64,000 nucleotides of DNA from Echinococcus granulosus. Taxonomy: Eukaryota > Platyhelminthes > Cestoda > Cyclophyllidea > Taeniidae. This document shows positions 1-12,000 of this stretch, piece after piece (position 1 is the first letter of the stretch; every line of letters begins with the position of its first letter). The stretch spans positions 70,342-134,341 of the forward strand of contig NW_020170489.1 in assembly GCF_000524195.1 (NCBI RefSeq), given 5' to 3'. The notes under the pieces were generated by a model. The model worked only from the letters and a program-made list of their open reading frames with translations, was not told where the DNA came from and did no database searches. The translations under genes and the position numbers were made by a program.

Positions 1-1980
1 GCTCCATCTGCGCCCCTTCATGACTCCGATGATGTCCGTGGCGGTCTCGCAGCTCCTGTTTGATAGACTCTATCGCCGACCGAACCATGGAAGAACTGAG
101 TTCTTGCTTCTCTGATAGGCTGCAAAAGGGATGAAAAATAGGAAAGAGGTTGACTTCTGCTGCTAAGAGGATAGAATATGGATATACCTAGTTTTTTCCG
201 GTAATTCTATCCATTTTTGATGGTGAAATCAACTTTCGCGTAAGCCCCTCTAATTGAGAGCCTCTCCCTCACAGCCTATTTTCGAGAGACACTCAAATCA
301 AGACAAGAAAAATATGCCATTGCAGTGACATCACACGTACTAGCAAATTGCAAGTTTGTTCCCTTTACTATCCGTAATAGTCCTCACACGTGTCAAATGT
401 CACTTCCCGGGCCAGTCGAAACAATCAGACACCCTTACTCTTAATCATGCGCGATTACGTGCGTGTACGTAGGCACCTATGCACGCGTGCTGCCGATGGA
501 CAGCCTGTGGCAACGGCAAGCAATGTGTCTCCCCCTTCACAACCAATCCATACCATCTGCTCAACTCACAGACATCCACTCCTACGGAACGCTTCAAGCA
601 CAGTATCTTTTGACAGGACACTCACCCAGCCACTTATCATTCACACATTTGCCATTTCATGGACGGTCATGCTCTTGTCAGTCACGATGCCCAAGGTCTG
701 ATGTCAGTCGGCGGCAATTCCATTCCCCCAAGTCCACAGCCTCATTTCATTCTTGCCATTCCCACCCCGTCCTCTTAACGAACATCAAATCAGTACGACA
801 CCTGACCCCCTGGTCCACATTGACAGAGAACCTATCGTGTGATGAAATCGCATGCGAGACTCTGTTTCTTCCACTCTCAAGTAAATACAAGCCTTTGTGA
901 GGACGAAGCGTCCAATTCTTGAAAGTCAGCGCGTATTGGGCGCCAAGGCAGTTCTCTGCTACAATGACGCAGTGAAATGGGCTGTTCTGAATTGGCTAAA
1001 CCGCACTGGCAAATTCTTCTGTTCCAAAGCTTCCTATGTGTCGTATAGGTAATAGCTGGTGAATATTCAGAAAAATGCGGTTTCCACTTCATGAAATTCA
1101 TTTATTCATTTTTTAAACTCGAAAGTCCCAGTTTACTTTGAAAATTACCAATGATTTTCATGTAGTGATTTCATTCCCTCTCTGACACCCCGAACAAAAG
1201 TTTACTTGACGTAGCCAAAAATAGACAACAAATGAATAAGGCAATTGTGTCGCATAACTAAGAAGGTTTTACGAAAAGGTATGTGTTCAGGAAGAGGTCA
1301 CCAATCTCAATAGATCAATCACGGAGCCAAATGTGGGCAAATCAGAGGTAGGGTCAGGATAGTTTCCAAGTTCATACTTCAAACCGAAACTGGTGCATAA
1401 ACAGCCGTTTTTGTTGGGACGAACGAACGCAGACCAATCGTGCGCATTGCTGCGGCACGAACACACAAACACTTTGGCAGTGGCCTCGGTCAATGTAGCC
1501 AATCAAGGCTCTCAAGCTATCGAATGACCATATATGGCTAAACGATAAGTTACGGTCGCACTCACTAGATGGTAGGATCTGAGTGAGCCCAGATCAAAAG
1601 CTCAGAGATATGGCTGACCATATTCAGTCATGTACTCCTGAATATACACCACGAGCTCGTCAGGCACGCGGAGTATCATTTATCTCCGCGGCCTGATCTC
1701 ATTCTTGCATTCCAACTACCTCTTCTGTTTGGGATATTATTGTCTAACGTTAGTGCTATGAGAAGCCAATAATAGTAAGTCAGAGAAATATGAGAAGAGC
1801 ATAGAGGGTGGAGTTGAGGATGGGGATAATCCCATCTTACCCTAAAGTGTGTTATGAGGTCTTCTCATGGGTGTTTTGCGGAGTGTAGTGTGCGGTCCTG
1901 TTCTGCGCTGCCTTAAACAAATGGTACCTACTTCTAACAGGTTCCCTAGTCCTGGTAGGTCCTGAGGGAGCCGTATCAAG
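1..1980. other. Non-coding or unassigned stretch
   Basis: No exon could be established here. The longest frame, 463-900 on the plus strand, is rich in Ser, His, Pro and Cys, starts at a non-ATG codon and has no convincing splice borders. Minus-strand frames at 877-1101 and 1287-1502 look a little more protein-like; the second is open for about 70 codons, but neither has a supported acceptor and donor pair. No promoter or repeat was recognised. Confidence 0.4.
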
Positions 1981-1982
1981 CT

Positions 1983-2216
1983 CTAGCAGGCAAATTGATC
2001 ACTGACTTGGTTTTGTTTGGCCTTCAGCGAGAAACCCAGTGAATGAGTTCGCAGTCCACCAAACACACACAAAGCAAGCATAGTATTCCGGGAGTTGAAC
2101 AATACGTGCCCTAGAAGTGTCAAGTGCGTAATGAGTGGACCCTTCGGGACAACCAGTGAGTCGTTTGCTTGCTTAAAGATGGAATGCACGACAGACTTCA
2201 CTTCAAAATCCACCAA
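1983..2216 (-). CDS. Possible coding segment, unknown protein
   Basis: This frame is open for 77 codons between a TAA and a TAG and has a balanced, protein-like composition with alternating hydrophobic and charged residues, for example VDFEVKSVVHSIFKQ near its start. It begins right after a stop codon with no ATG, so it would have to be an internal or terminal exon, yet no good acceptor was found. I do not recognise a family. It may be a chance frame. Confidence 0.2.
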   Translation of the reverse strand: MVDFEVKSVVHSIFKQANDSLVVPKGPLITHLTLLGHVLFNSRNTMLALCVFGGLRTHSLGFSLKAKQNQVSDQFAC

Positions 2217-2219
2217 TTA

Positions 2220-3500
2220 GCAAAAAATCCTTTTCTGACAGCTTATTTTCACGAAACAAAAGGTAGGGAAAAATGAACTTTTGGGTCACGTGAGAGAGGT
2301 GAAGAACAAACCAACATTATTCTTATGGTAGTCATGATTAAATTTCAATCCTTCAAAGGCCAGAAAGAGAGAGCTCCCACCACTCATAAAAGTAAACTAG
2401 CAACACGGTTAGTCCACGTAAAATAATTATGTTTAATCTGTGAAATAAAAAACTTGTAAAACGGATCAGATTGTGGAAATTACACAGCCACTTTTCGTGT
2501 ATGTGAGAAAGCACAACACAGTAACCATACCTCGTATAATGGGTCAACAACTACCAATGTCATAAGTACACAACACACATTCCTAATAGAGTATTTTAAA
2601 AACCATAAAATAAGTAAGGCGTAGGTTGTTCGCTGTCTGAGATAAGTTACACTTTTCGGCTTTTGAGTACCATAACTCCAGAGAGAACACTTGATATGTG
2701 GGCGGTGGCGGTCAATTGCCTTCGGGAAGTCTGCTGACGAACGCGAAAGCTTAGAATGCTAACTCAGACACTATGAAAAGATACATTCCAGAGAGTGCCT
2801 CCTCACTTAGGATCAATGTAGTGGTCTACGCTTTCGGACGGTGGAAATGGTTATCATGTCCTGAGTAAAGAGAGAGAGAGAACCATAGACTATAAAGAAA
2901 TCGGTCACTAATCCAAGGTCGTAGCTTGTAAAACGGCTAGAAAATAAAACAAAGTGGGGCAGAAATAGACTCCCGCCACAGAAGAAAAAGCATCATGTCA
3001 AATTCACCAAAGAAATGCATTTGTATGTGCGGGAACAGAGAGGAATGCTGACTCATCCACGTGGTGGAGCCGTTGAAGTATTTGCGCAGATTTTGGTGGT
3101 CTTCAGACTACGGTGAGAAGTACATTAAATGACCGTCCCGTTTGATGTAGGTGAGTTACTACAACATGAAAAGTGTATTTTCACACTTTAAATCGACTGG
3201 GTTGCTGTTCTTCTTGGGTCCTACCCCAGAAAGGAATTAGAGACTTCGTATCAAAATGGTTCCTCCATGTCAATAAGACGATTCCTCTCCTACCCGTCAA
3301 ATTTCAGACAATCGCTTCTGCTACTATGGAAAGAATAAAAATTAGTACAATAACACTTTCAAGAACCACAATCAGATAGTAAAATGGTGTGCATGAATAA
3401 GTTGGAAATTGTGAGTTGTTTCCCACGTTTATTGTGCTATCGGTGTGGGTTGGAAGCTGGGAAGAAGGCGATGCTACTCAAAGCCCACTGCTCACAGCTC

Positions 3501-3559
<59 letters not shown>

Positions 3560-6500
3560 GACAAAGGGCTTTCGTCTCACCAACCATGACGATTGACAGG
3601 CAGGCGTTTCTCCCAGTCACCACGTTGTGATGAGTAAGAGACTGCACAATGAACACTCGCAGCAGCGGGGTGGAAACCATCGTTGACCTTTCAAAATGAG
3701 GTGGAAGTGGTCACTCGAAAGAATCGCAAAGGTGCGGTGCACATTTTGACTAGAAAGACGCAGAAGGTAATCTGGCAAAGCAGTAATTGAATTCCCACCA
3801 CTTTCAATTGTCAGGGCAACTGCCATCTCCAAAAATTTCACGCGAGGTTGCACACACTTCCACCACCCCATTTCAGATTCCGCCTCACCGCCTAATCACT
3901 TGAAGAGAAGAGCTCCATGAAACATGGTAGCAGATGCCATCTACTCCTGTCTCACCAGCACCACCATCATCATCAGCACCTGTGATTTGGAGCAAAAGCA
4001 ACAAATTTGTGCACGAAGATTAGAGCAGACGCAAAATCAAGTGTGCAGAATGATTAAATACTTTCGATGCACAAATATCACAATTCCACCCAATGCCGAT
4101 GGGTGACAACAACCCCCTTCACTTGAACAAAGCCGACATTCACAGCCTTACACCAGAAGATGGGATGCAGTCGGGTTGTCAATTGGCCGACATCGCCTAA
4201 CAGAGAAGGTCGTCTGCTGCAAAGGCCATGGTGATGTTTGTGAAGAACTGAGAGGTCACTTGTCTGGCAGAGCACAAGCAATTACTCCTAGCCAGAAGCA
4301 CAAAGATCAAGGCAAAGTGCTCACAGCTCAACAGACAGCCTTTTCTCCCACCGCAAAAGCCGTCACACGTGGAACGGGCTGTCAGGACAGACAGGAGACA
4401 GGGGGGATGGGAAGCGGCAAACGACTTACCAAGTTCAGCTACTGCATTCGACTTTGGCAAACGTGGACCCAGTCATAACACCGCCTAACCTTCCGTGCCC
4501 ACTTCACAATCTCCCCATTTCTACCACCTTCACTCACTCACTCTCACTCATTCACGCACTCCGTCCACCAAGTTGCGTGCCTTTTCACTTGCCTTGCCAC
4601 CATCCACACTAGTCGTGTTGCAGCCGAAATGGATACAGATTCCATTGATGTCCCCATTGCCTGAAGAAACCAACACCGATCTCCCCTAGCTCGGAACTTT
4701 GCCTGTGAGGTACCAAAACACCGACAAAATTCCCCATGTCTTCTTTGTCGTCCCCTTCCGCACACGAAGGAAGAGGATCATTAAGGAGAGACCAAGAAAT
4801 ATGGTAGCTGCAGGGGAAGGGAGTGTGATTTTGGACGAAAGTGAGCGAATGTGCACGAGGATCACAGCATGGTATTGGGCCACAATCGACTCTCGTGATC
4901 AAAGCTACTGCCTTTAGCGTTGCCCGTCACAGTGTATGAGGGCAGGTAGTAGAAACGGTAAAAAACTCACATTTTTAGGCATGTGTGAGTGAAGCAGACG
5001 GAACTAGGTGTACTGTTCATGTGGAGATTTCATTTTCCACGCTTATGGACTAATTTCAGTGTGGTGGATACAAAAATGGCTCTTCCTGTTGTCCAGTAAT
5101 ATCCTTAGCTTCAAGTGGAGAAAAGAAGGCCTTGAAGCTATTTCGTATGAAATCTGCTCAGGGTTAAAGGCTCCCCTTTATCATTTTCGGCCATGATAAT
5201 CAAAATTTGGAGTGGTAGAACTGCGGCAAAGACGCCTTTTAGGTGGCGATCTACTGCCTCATCTTTATCAGCCCTCTAATTAATAAATCATTTGCTAGTC
5301 GAGTTTGTTCGTGTTTTGACACCTATTCACTGTGGTACAAAGCCCAACCTTGATGAATGGTTCAAATGCATGACGATTTGGCAAGGTGGCATGATTGAGA
5401 CACACGTTTGTAGCACGAGCACCACCTTAGGCCTCGTAAAATCACAAAAGATTTTACTCTCCTCTAGGGCTATTTCGTGACATTTTAGTAGAGAATGCTT
5501 AAAGTATCGGTTTTTAAAATACTCTGCAGTGTTCCTAGATACATGTGACAACAAAAAGGCGTTTAAAATGACTGTACTTGCAAAATACAGAAGAGTAAAT
5601 AATTTAAAAACGTGTTACTTAGTGCTTTTTAAAGTAAAATGAATTGCTACAGATAAGCGCCTTCTAGGGTAAAAAGGTCTGAAACTGTCTACCAAAGATC
5701 GGGAAGGAGTTGCTTAATGTATAAGTTTAGTGAAATATGTTTTCATAATAGTTTCTCCTAAAGGAATCAACATTCTTTGGCGATTAGATCCGCTGAAAAG
5801 TATCCGAGACGGCTCGAAAAATATACTTATTATCAGGTAAAAGCGAATTTCTAGTAATTGATGCTACAAAGAAAAAGAATTTCGCATTGAAAGTGACGAT
5901 AGGAAACTTTCTCTTTTCTTTCAAACTAAAGAAGTCAGTCGAGTTTGTATTTGCATCTGAGACGGTCTACTGATGTTAATTCAGTAGGCTGCACCGTGCA
6001 GGCTGAGTTTGATTGGGAAATGAGAACTTCTGTAAAAAATTTCCCAGGAAAATAAGCACAATTAATCAACCATCCCCTAACTTTAGTCGTTATTTAGTTT
6101 ACTATTATCCAAGGCACATTGTGTTGCTTTGCTGACACTGTAACCAATAGTAATCAGGTGCTTAATGCGCACAGGGAATCGGGCTCCATTCTACCACTCT
6201 CTTTTTCCTGAAAGTCTGGTAAAACATTCTAATTTAAACTTCTTTATAATTCATTTTTACAGGAGCAAAGGCTTCCGGTCTGATCTGTTGCATACCATTC
6301 AGAGAAGCTACATTGGGCAACGTGACAATCAGCAGTTGATTAAATATGGGGCTTGATTCTGGCGGTCATTCACGAAAAGGCTGATGTACTGAGTTTGGAA
6401 AGTCTCTCTCCATTCTTGATACCAATGAAAGGAAATAATATCTTTGACGTAAAAGTGTTGAAAAAACATTTGATAATAATTAACATCAACAAAATGGGAA

Positions 6501-6930
6501 GCCAAGGGAGCTCAGCAAATGCGTTTCACTCACCTTCCATTTGCCGAAAAAATACATAAAAGATTGTTGCTTGGTTATTTACTGTCACTTTAAACTATAA
6601 AGCTACTTGATGGGTGACTTGAGCGGAGAGGTGGCTTTTAAATTTTAGTGTCAAGCGGACGGGCGTATTATTGGTCTTCCACTCAGCACTCGCTCTACAC
6701 TGCAATCGAACACATTACCTCATTTCTACGAGGACAAACTTGCATTGTGCGTGTGTGGTGACGGCGAAATCATTTTACCCATCTACTTTACAGAGGTAAG
6801 CTGGCCTGGTTTATTAAACAAAAAGGGCTATTCTTCATAGGCACAGCAACTCGAGCAGCAAAAGCGACACACAAGAAGACCTTCACCCCCTCCATGGGAT
6901 GGGAGATAATATCTCACCTTGCTCTCCCTG
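2220..6930. other. Mostly non-coding stretch with simple repeats
   Basis: Apart from the microsatellite at 3.5 kb, nothing here can be called firmly. The part from 4170 to 4920 is richer in G+C and keeps frames open on both strands. On the minus strand there is a strong donor (GTAAGT) at about 4422-4427, but no acceptor upstream matches an open frame. An agag run lies near 2870-2882 and a CACTCACTCACT-like run near 4530-4556. The A+T-rich part from 5.5 to 6.9 kb shows no coding signal. Confidence 0.4.
3501..3560. repeat. (GT)n microsatellite
   Basis: An almost pure GT dinucleotide run of about 50 bp, flanked by GC interruptions at both ends (tgcgtg at the start and gtgcgtgtg at the end). It forces low-complexity Cys-Val or Thr-His frames on the two strands, which should not be read as genes. 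Confidence 0.97.
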
Positions 6931-7171
6931 TTTTCCTTATTCTGACTTCTTCTTGGCATTGGACGTTCGCATGGGAAATAGGGTAGACAGTATGGAAAAG
7001 GAAATTGAAATCGAAATGGAGATGGGCAAGTCTAGGCTATAAAAGTAGAATTCGCTATCATGTGCCTCGTTGCAAAAGGGTAGCAGGAGTCCTTCTTGCG
7101 GATTTGTGTTGCATTCTTCGGTAATAAGACCTTTCGTTGCATTGTCTTGTAAAATTATTGCTTTCTTTGAC

Positions 7172-9057
7172 TTATTCACCTAACCTTGGTGATTCTGAAG
7201 AAGATTTGCTTCCACTTGTTTCAGCTGTATTCCATTTAATCAAACACATTCAACAGATGTCAGGCGCGATTGCTATTTAGCCTTCAGCTTGTAAAGAATT
7301 TACAGTAAAAGAGTTTATTTTCAGCCCACTACACATAAACGCACACAGACACGAAGCAAGTCTAGTTTTGTGAGGAAGAAGAGGAGTGGTGCTTACCTTG
7401 TGGGGCTTGTGGTAGTGGAGGATAGTGGATGGCAACTGTATCGTTTAGGGTTTGGGGGTAGGCAGCGATATGCGCTTTCACTTCCATTTGCAATGCAAAG
7501 GACACTTCATATGACATGCCAGTCAGCCTTTGGGTCGGTCAGTCAGCAATTAAGCAGCATAGTCAAGTACGCACTTGAAGTCTGACTGACTTGAGGTCCT
7601 CCTTTGTTGGCGTGTAGATGAGATCCATTCGCCTCACTTCCACGACTTCTTCGTTAGCCCTGTTGCCAGAGACCAGTGTGAAGTGCAACACAGCCCACTC
7701 GAAACCTGGCTAGAATTTGTTTCTCAGACGCAACAGCGATATGTAATTCCCCATTTTGGAGAAGAGTATGCACTCCCCCTCATTGTGATGTATCTAACAT
7801 AATGTGTATTCAAACTATGGTTTCTAGAGCCGCAATCCCTCATCGTACCTTCTCCAGGTGCCATGCAACAAATCGAAAGAGAAACTCTTGTTGCTTCGAA
7901 ACCGAGTTAGGTCCAGTTCGGAAGGCAGATGACCAAGAATCGAACGCATTAGATTTATCCGGAATGTTTTGAGTGACTTGTCTGCCTTATTAGTAATAAT
8001 GGTCATTCCATAAAGGGTTATTTTTTTAGAGCTGGGACGAGAACCGTGATAACTTCCGGTCTTTAGCTGCTTACTACTCCTTATTACTCCTTATTAATTG
8101 CTTCCCTGCTATTTGCTTTCCCTGACGATGAGATAGGGCTTTACAAACAGAAAAAGAGCATGGATCTAAGAACTGAACTAACAAATCCCCAAGACCAGAA
8201 GACCCCACTGTATAAAAGGCACCGCCTCTGGCTGGTGACCCGAGCAATTGTGGTGCATTAATTACGGCCAACATGTAGTATTTGGGCAATTACAACAGAT
8301 TCGAGTTATTAGGAGGTGTAGAAAAAAACGATAACTTTATCCTCATTAACTAATGCGAAGAGTTGCCATGTAACGATGGTCCTCCGAATGGGAGAAGTTT
8401 TTTCTCTCAATTACAATTATTGGGACGCTAAGTTTATAAGAGCATCGTGAAGGAGACCTTCCTTATGAGTATGCTCTCCAGACTGCTTTGAGTTGAGAAG
8501 GTCTACTCGCCTTTTACGAGTTCCTTAATTTATGCTCTTCGGCCAACAGCTGAGGCATTTTTGATGGACCTCCTGCCCTCTATTACTGTGTCCCATTTCG
8601 ATTAAAGAGGTTTGGTTTAGGAAAGTCAGAAGACCCAAAGATGGGGAGGGTGTGTACAGGACACAGCAAAGTAATTTTGAAGGTCGCACAGCTCTCTTGA
8701 AGGGAGGAGAATTTCCTGATCCCGAGTTTAAATGCTATCTCTATTGACTAAACTTCAACTACCACATTAAACCGAGAAAAAGTGCACCAATTTTAAAGGC
8801 ATTTGTAAGTAGACAATTTGATAAAAATGGGTAAAAATGTGTTTTTGCTTCCAGGTCTAATCTTTTAACTAGCTGATGGTTGTCCAACAAAGTGTTTTAC
8901 AAATCCGAATTCCCTTAACTTTATTCGGAACTGACCAGCCACCAAGCACTACTTACTTTGTATTATGGGGTATTCATTCCCCATTAAGTTGAGATAATCG
9001 AGAATAGGGCAAGATGCTTCCATACTGGTCCTCATAAAGCCGTAGTAAGCCCCAAGC
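7172..9057 (-). CDS. C-terminal exons of the 7-19.6 kb gene
   Basis: Five exons join in phase: 9057-8957, 7985-7849, 7709-7591, 7527-7397 and a tiny last exon 7194-7172 ending TAA. Donors are GTAAGT, GTACGA, GTCAGT and GTAAGC. The 63-bp intron at 7528-7590 is short. The spliced protein includes QQEFLFRFVAWHLEK joined to PGFEWAVLHFTLVSGN, then RRMDLIYTPTKEDLK joined to LTGMSYEVSFALQMEV: alternating hydrophobic residues that suggest a beta-sandwich fold. The acceptor of exon 7985 (ctaataag) is weak but is the one that fits the phase. A longer frame at 6937-7179 ending in AKKKSE also looks like protein but does not fit the phase from 7397; it could be an alternative last exon. Confidence 0.65.
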
Positions 9058-12000
9058 CTAATCCAAAATAATTGAACGACGAACAAATCGTTACTCCCAA
9101 GGCAGGAGAGGGGGATAGTTTTTGGAAATAATACATTGTTTTGAATTGTGGGACTCCACCACTCAAAGGGAAATGACTTTCTGTGCTTCCTTCTGGAGGG
9201 GACGGGGTGTAACCCCAGTGAAAGGTTTTTGGTCGATTTCCTAGACCTTCCAGTTGGTAGGTAACCTTTGAACATTCTGAAGGGTCATGCTCCTGCTCAT
9301 TCCCTCCTGATTGTCGCATATCAAACGGACAGGTACTTTAAGTATGCAGGTAGACACAAAAACGCCTAAGTCAGGGAGACACGAAGACCCGCATTCAAAT
9401 AGTCTCTGCGCCCCGGCCATCGGGCTTGAATGCACCGACTGTGTCTCCCTTACCTACTCTTTACGTCGTTTAATAACTCGAATGACTTCGCTCATCGCTG
9501 ATATGGTTTGTGACTGCGATAAAATGTAGACTAACTTCAAACATGAAAACGTAGTCATAACAACCGGTGACATCATTCGTATTACTTCGCCTGCAGACTT
9601 CTCACAATTTCAGTGGTCAAAGAGATCGCATTGCATCTCCCCACGTAGGCCAGAGAGCCACCCGCTTTAGTTTAAACTCGCCGAATCACCATATCCCTCA
9701 CATATCCTCATGCTCACTTGTCACCAGTGCCTCTACTACAACGTGAATTGGAAATCTTCCACTCCATCCTCCACATCCTTCTTGGAAGATGCAGTTTCTA
9801 AAACCCATCTCCTCACTTCCCTTACGCTATGCAACTGTGCATTTAACAACTTGGTAATAACAAATGATAGGGTCATGTGAGATGAGACACGCAAGAGGGC
9901 AGAACTGCTTCCCGATTATCAACATCACCATCAACACCGCCATTAGCCGCTTTGGGCAATCAAATGCGTCTACTGCCTGCCACGAGGACGAGCGCACATC
10001 GCCTCGAAGAATCGTATACAAGAAGGCAAGAGGATGCAGATAAAGTACAGAGCTCTTTCTCTCCTTCTCTTTTTCAGACGAGTAACAAAAAAGTAAAGGG
10101 ATAATTTTACCTTGGATAAAGCATCCACAACCTTCTGCTCTCTTAAAGGAAGTTTGGGGCACAAATGAGAGAAAAAAAGATTATTTTAGGGAAGTCTATG
10201 CTGGCTATGATTTGCTTACCAAAAAGTAATATTGCACCTTGAAATAAAATAAAAGTAATTCCTCTTATGAGTGTAGAATTAAAAGTCGTGGAAGCATTTA
10301 AGGGCGGACTGATTTAAAACTATCCTGCAAATACTACTTATGTGTCATCACAGAGGCATTTTGGTAGCAAGTGCCCCTTTTCAAAAGATTTGAAGAAATC
10401 GGAAGATATCCAAAAAAGCTTTAACAAACTGTTAAATTTTTCCTTCTTTTGATTTGAATCTTACACATGCGTGTTATTGAGGAAGATATCAACAGCCACT
10501 ATCACAGTACTAAGGTAGGGCTGAGTCGGATCTCCTCTTAGGGACGCTATCCTCCCCGAAGTCTACCCAATAAAGATCAGAGTGTTTCAAAGCAGAAACA
10601 TGATAAAAATTTTCCATATTCGGGACAAATCAAATATGGGAGGAACAAATTTACAAGTCCCACCCCACACATACCGTCCCAACACCGATAATTTAAAACT
10701 GGATTCACTTCCCTTTCCGCCACTATCCACAATACAGACTAGGGACAGTGGTTGGTAGCTGTCAAAAGCCGACAAAGCCTCTACTCACTCTTTTATCCTT
10801 TTTCCTGCCATATGTGGAGCAGGAGTCATCAAATACACCGCGGTGCTCGCTTGGGACTGCTATTTTATCCCCTTTCAGAGTGGTGTACGGTAGATGAGAA
10901 ATTGGCACAGTCATTAACTGAAGTTTTATGGCTAGCAGATGGGAGCATTTTCTCAACCAATCAGATAAATTAATTGGCAAAATTGCAAAACAAATAGGTC
11001 CATAGCCTACTTACAACTTGATGAGGTTATCACGATAAATGGGGCCGATGATGCCTCTTCATTACTGGATTAGGTAAGAAGGAGAAATAAAAGGAGACAG
11101 TGAAAAGATGTTGCAGCATCCAATTTATTTCTCTGGTTGTGCTGCCGATTTCAGCCGCTATAAATCGCTCTTTACTACGAATTTAAAGCGTTTCGTTTCT
11201 GCCGTACTCCAGTGTAAGACAGGTCTTTAAATGGGCTTGTCGGTGTGTTTGAGTCACTTCAAAAGTCTCTTTTACGGAGACGTTCGTTTGGGTGTGATTG
11301 TGTGATGCTTTGTCTGCCTTATGGACCTTGGGGAAACCAATAGTTGAACCTTTTAATATCAAAATCATATGAAAAGCCAACCCGATTTTGTAGATTTTTT
11401 GTCCTTAATTACTCCAAGGTAGAAAGGGACTTTTGAGCCTTGATTACCACCGAAGAGAAAGCCTAAAGAATTATATCAACTATTCAAAAAGGAAGAAATT
11501 TTGGCTAGCTGTTAACTTTGACCTATTTACTTGCTGAATGCTAAACAACAATTGCTTGTGAGACCTCTCCACTCGACACATCTTAAGACAACGTTAGAAG
11601 AGGCAAGAAAAGTAACCTCAGAAGCACTTGGATTTAACGATTCAGTTAGAGAAGGTGCTACTCTTACATGAGAACTCTACCCAATTTTAGACATTTTATC
11701 AAAGACTGAAACTGTGGACCGTAACAGGGTTCCACAGGGAAATTTAGGACTGGGTGGACGAATGGATGGACGGATAGATGGAAAGAGGAAGAGAGGAGAA
11801 TAGAGCATGATCACATGCAATCCACCATATTCCCATAGGCATACTTCTCCAGCCAGCAATAACCACCCTACCTTGTTACCTATATCACCATCGATCACTT
11901 GATAACTACGTCGAAGGGTTGCAAAATGAATGGGCGGTAAAGTGGAGCTGGCTGAAGCTAGGTCCAGGCCGCCTGCATCCCGAAAAGACGCACCTAATCC

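Noticed and set aside
463..900. 145-codon plus-strand frame
   Set aside because: Begins with a non-ATG codon, is low in complexity (Ser, His, Pro, Cys), overlaps another open frame and has no splice borders.
3384..3680. Cys-Val and Thr-His repeat proteins
   Set aside because: They are translations of the GT microsatellite.
4176..4478. 100-codon plus-strand frame in a G+C-richer block
   Set aside because: Both strands stay open there, so openness reflects base composition; no consistent borders.
6937..7179. Last exon of the 7-19.6 kb gene
   Set aside because: Protein-like and ends AKKKSE, but the phase from the previous exon leads to an earlier stop at 7172; kept only as a possible alternative.
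7397..7985. TMEM231-like ciliary membrane protein
   Set aside because: A loose likeness in strand pattern only; the expected membrane helix and its conserved Trp residues are absent downstream.
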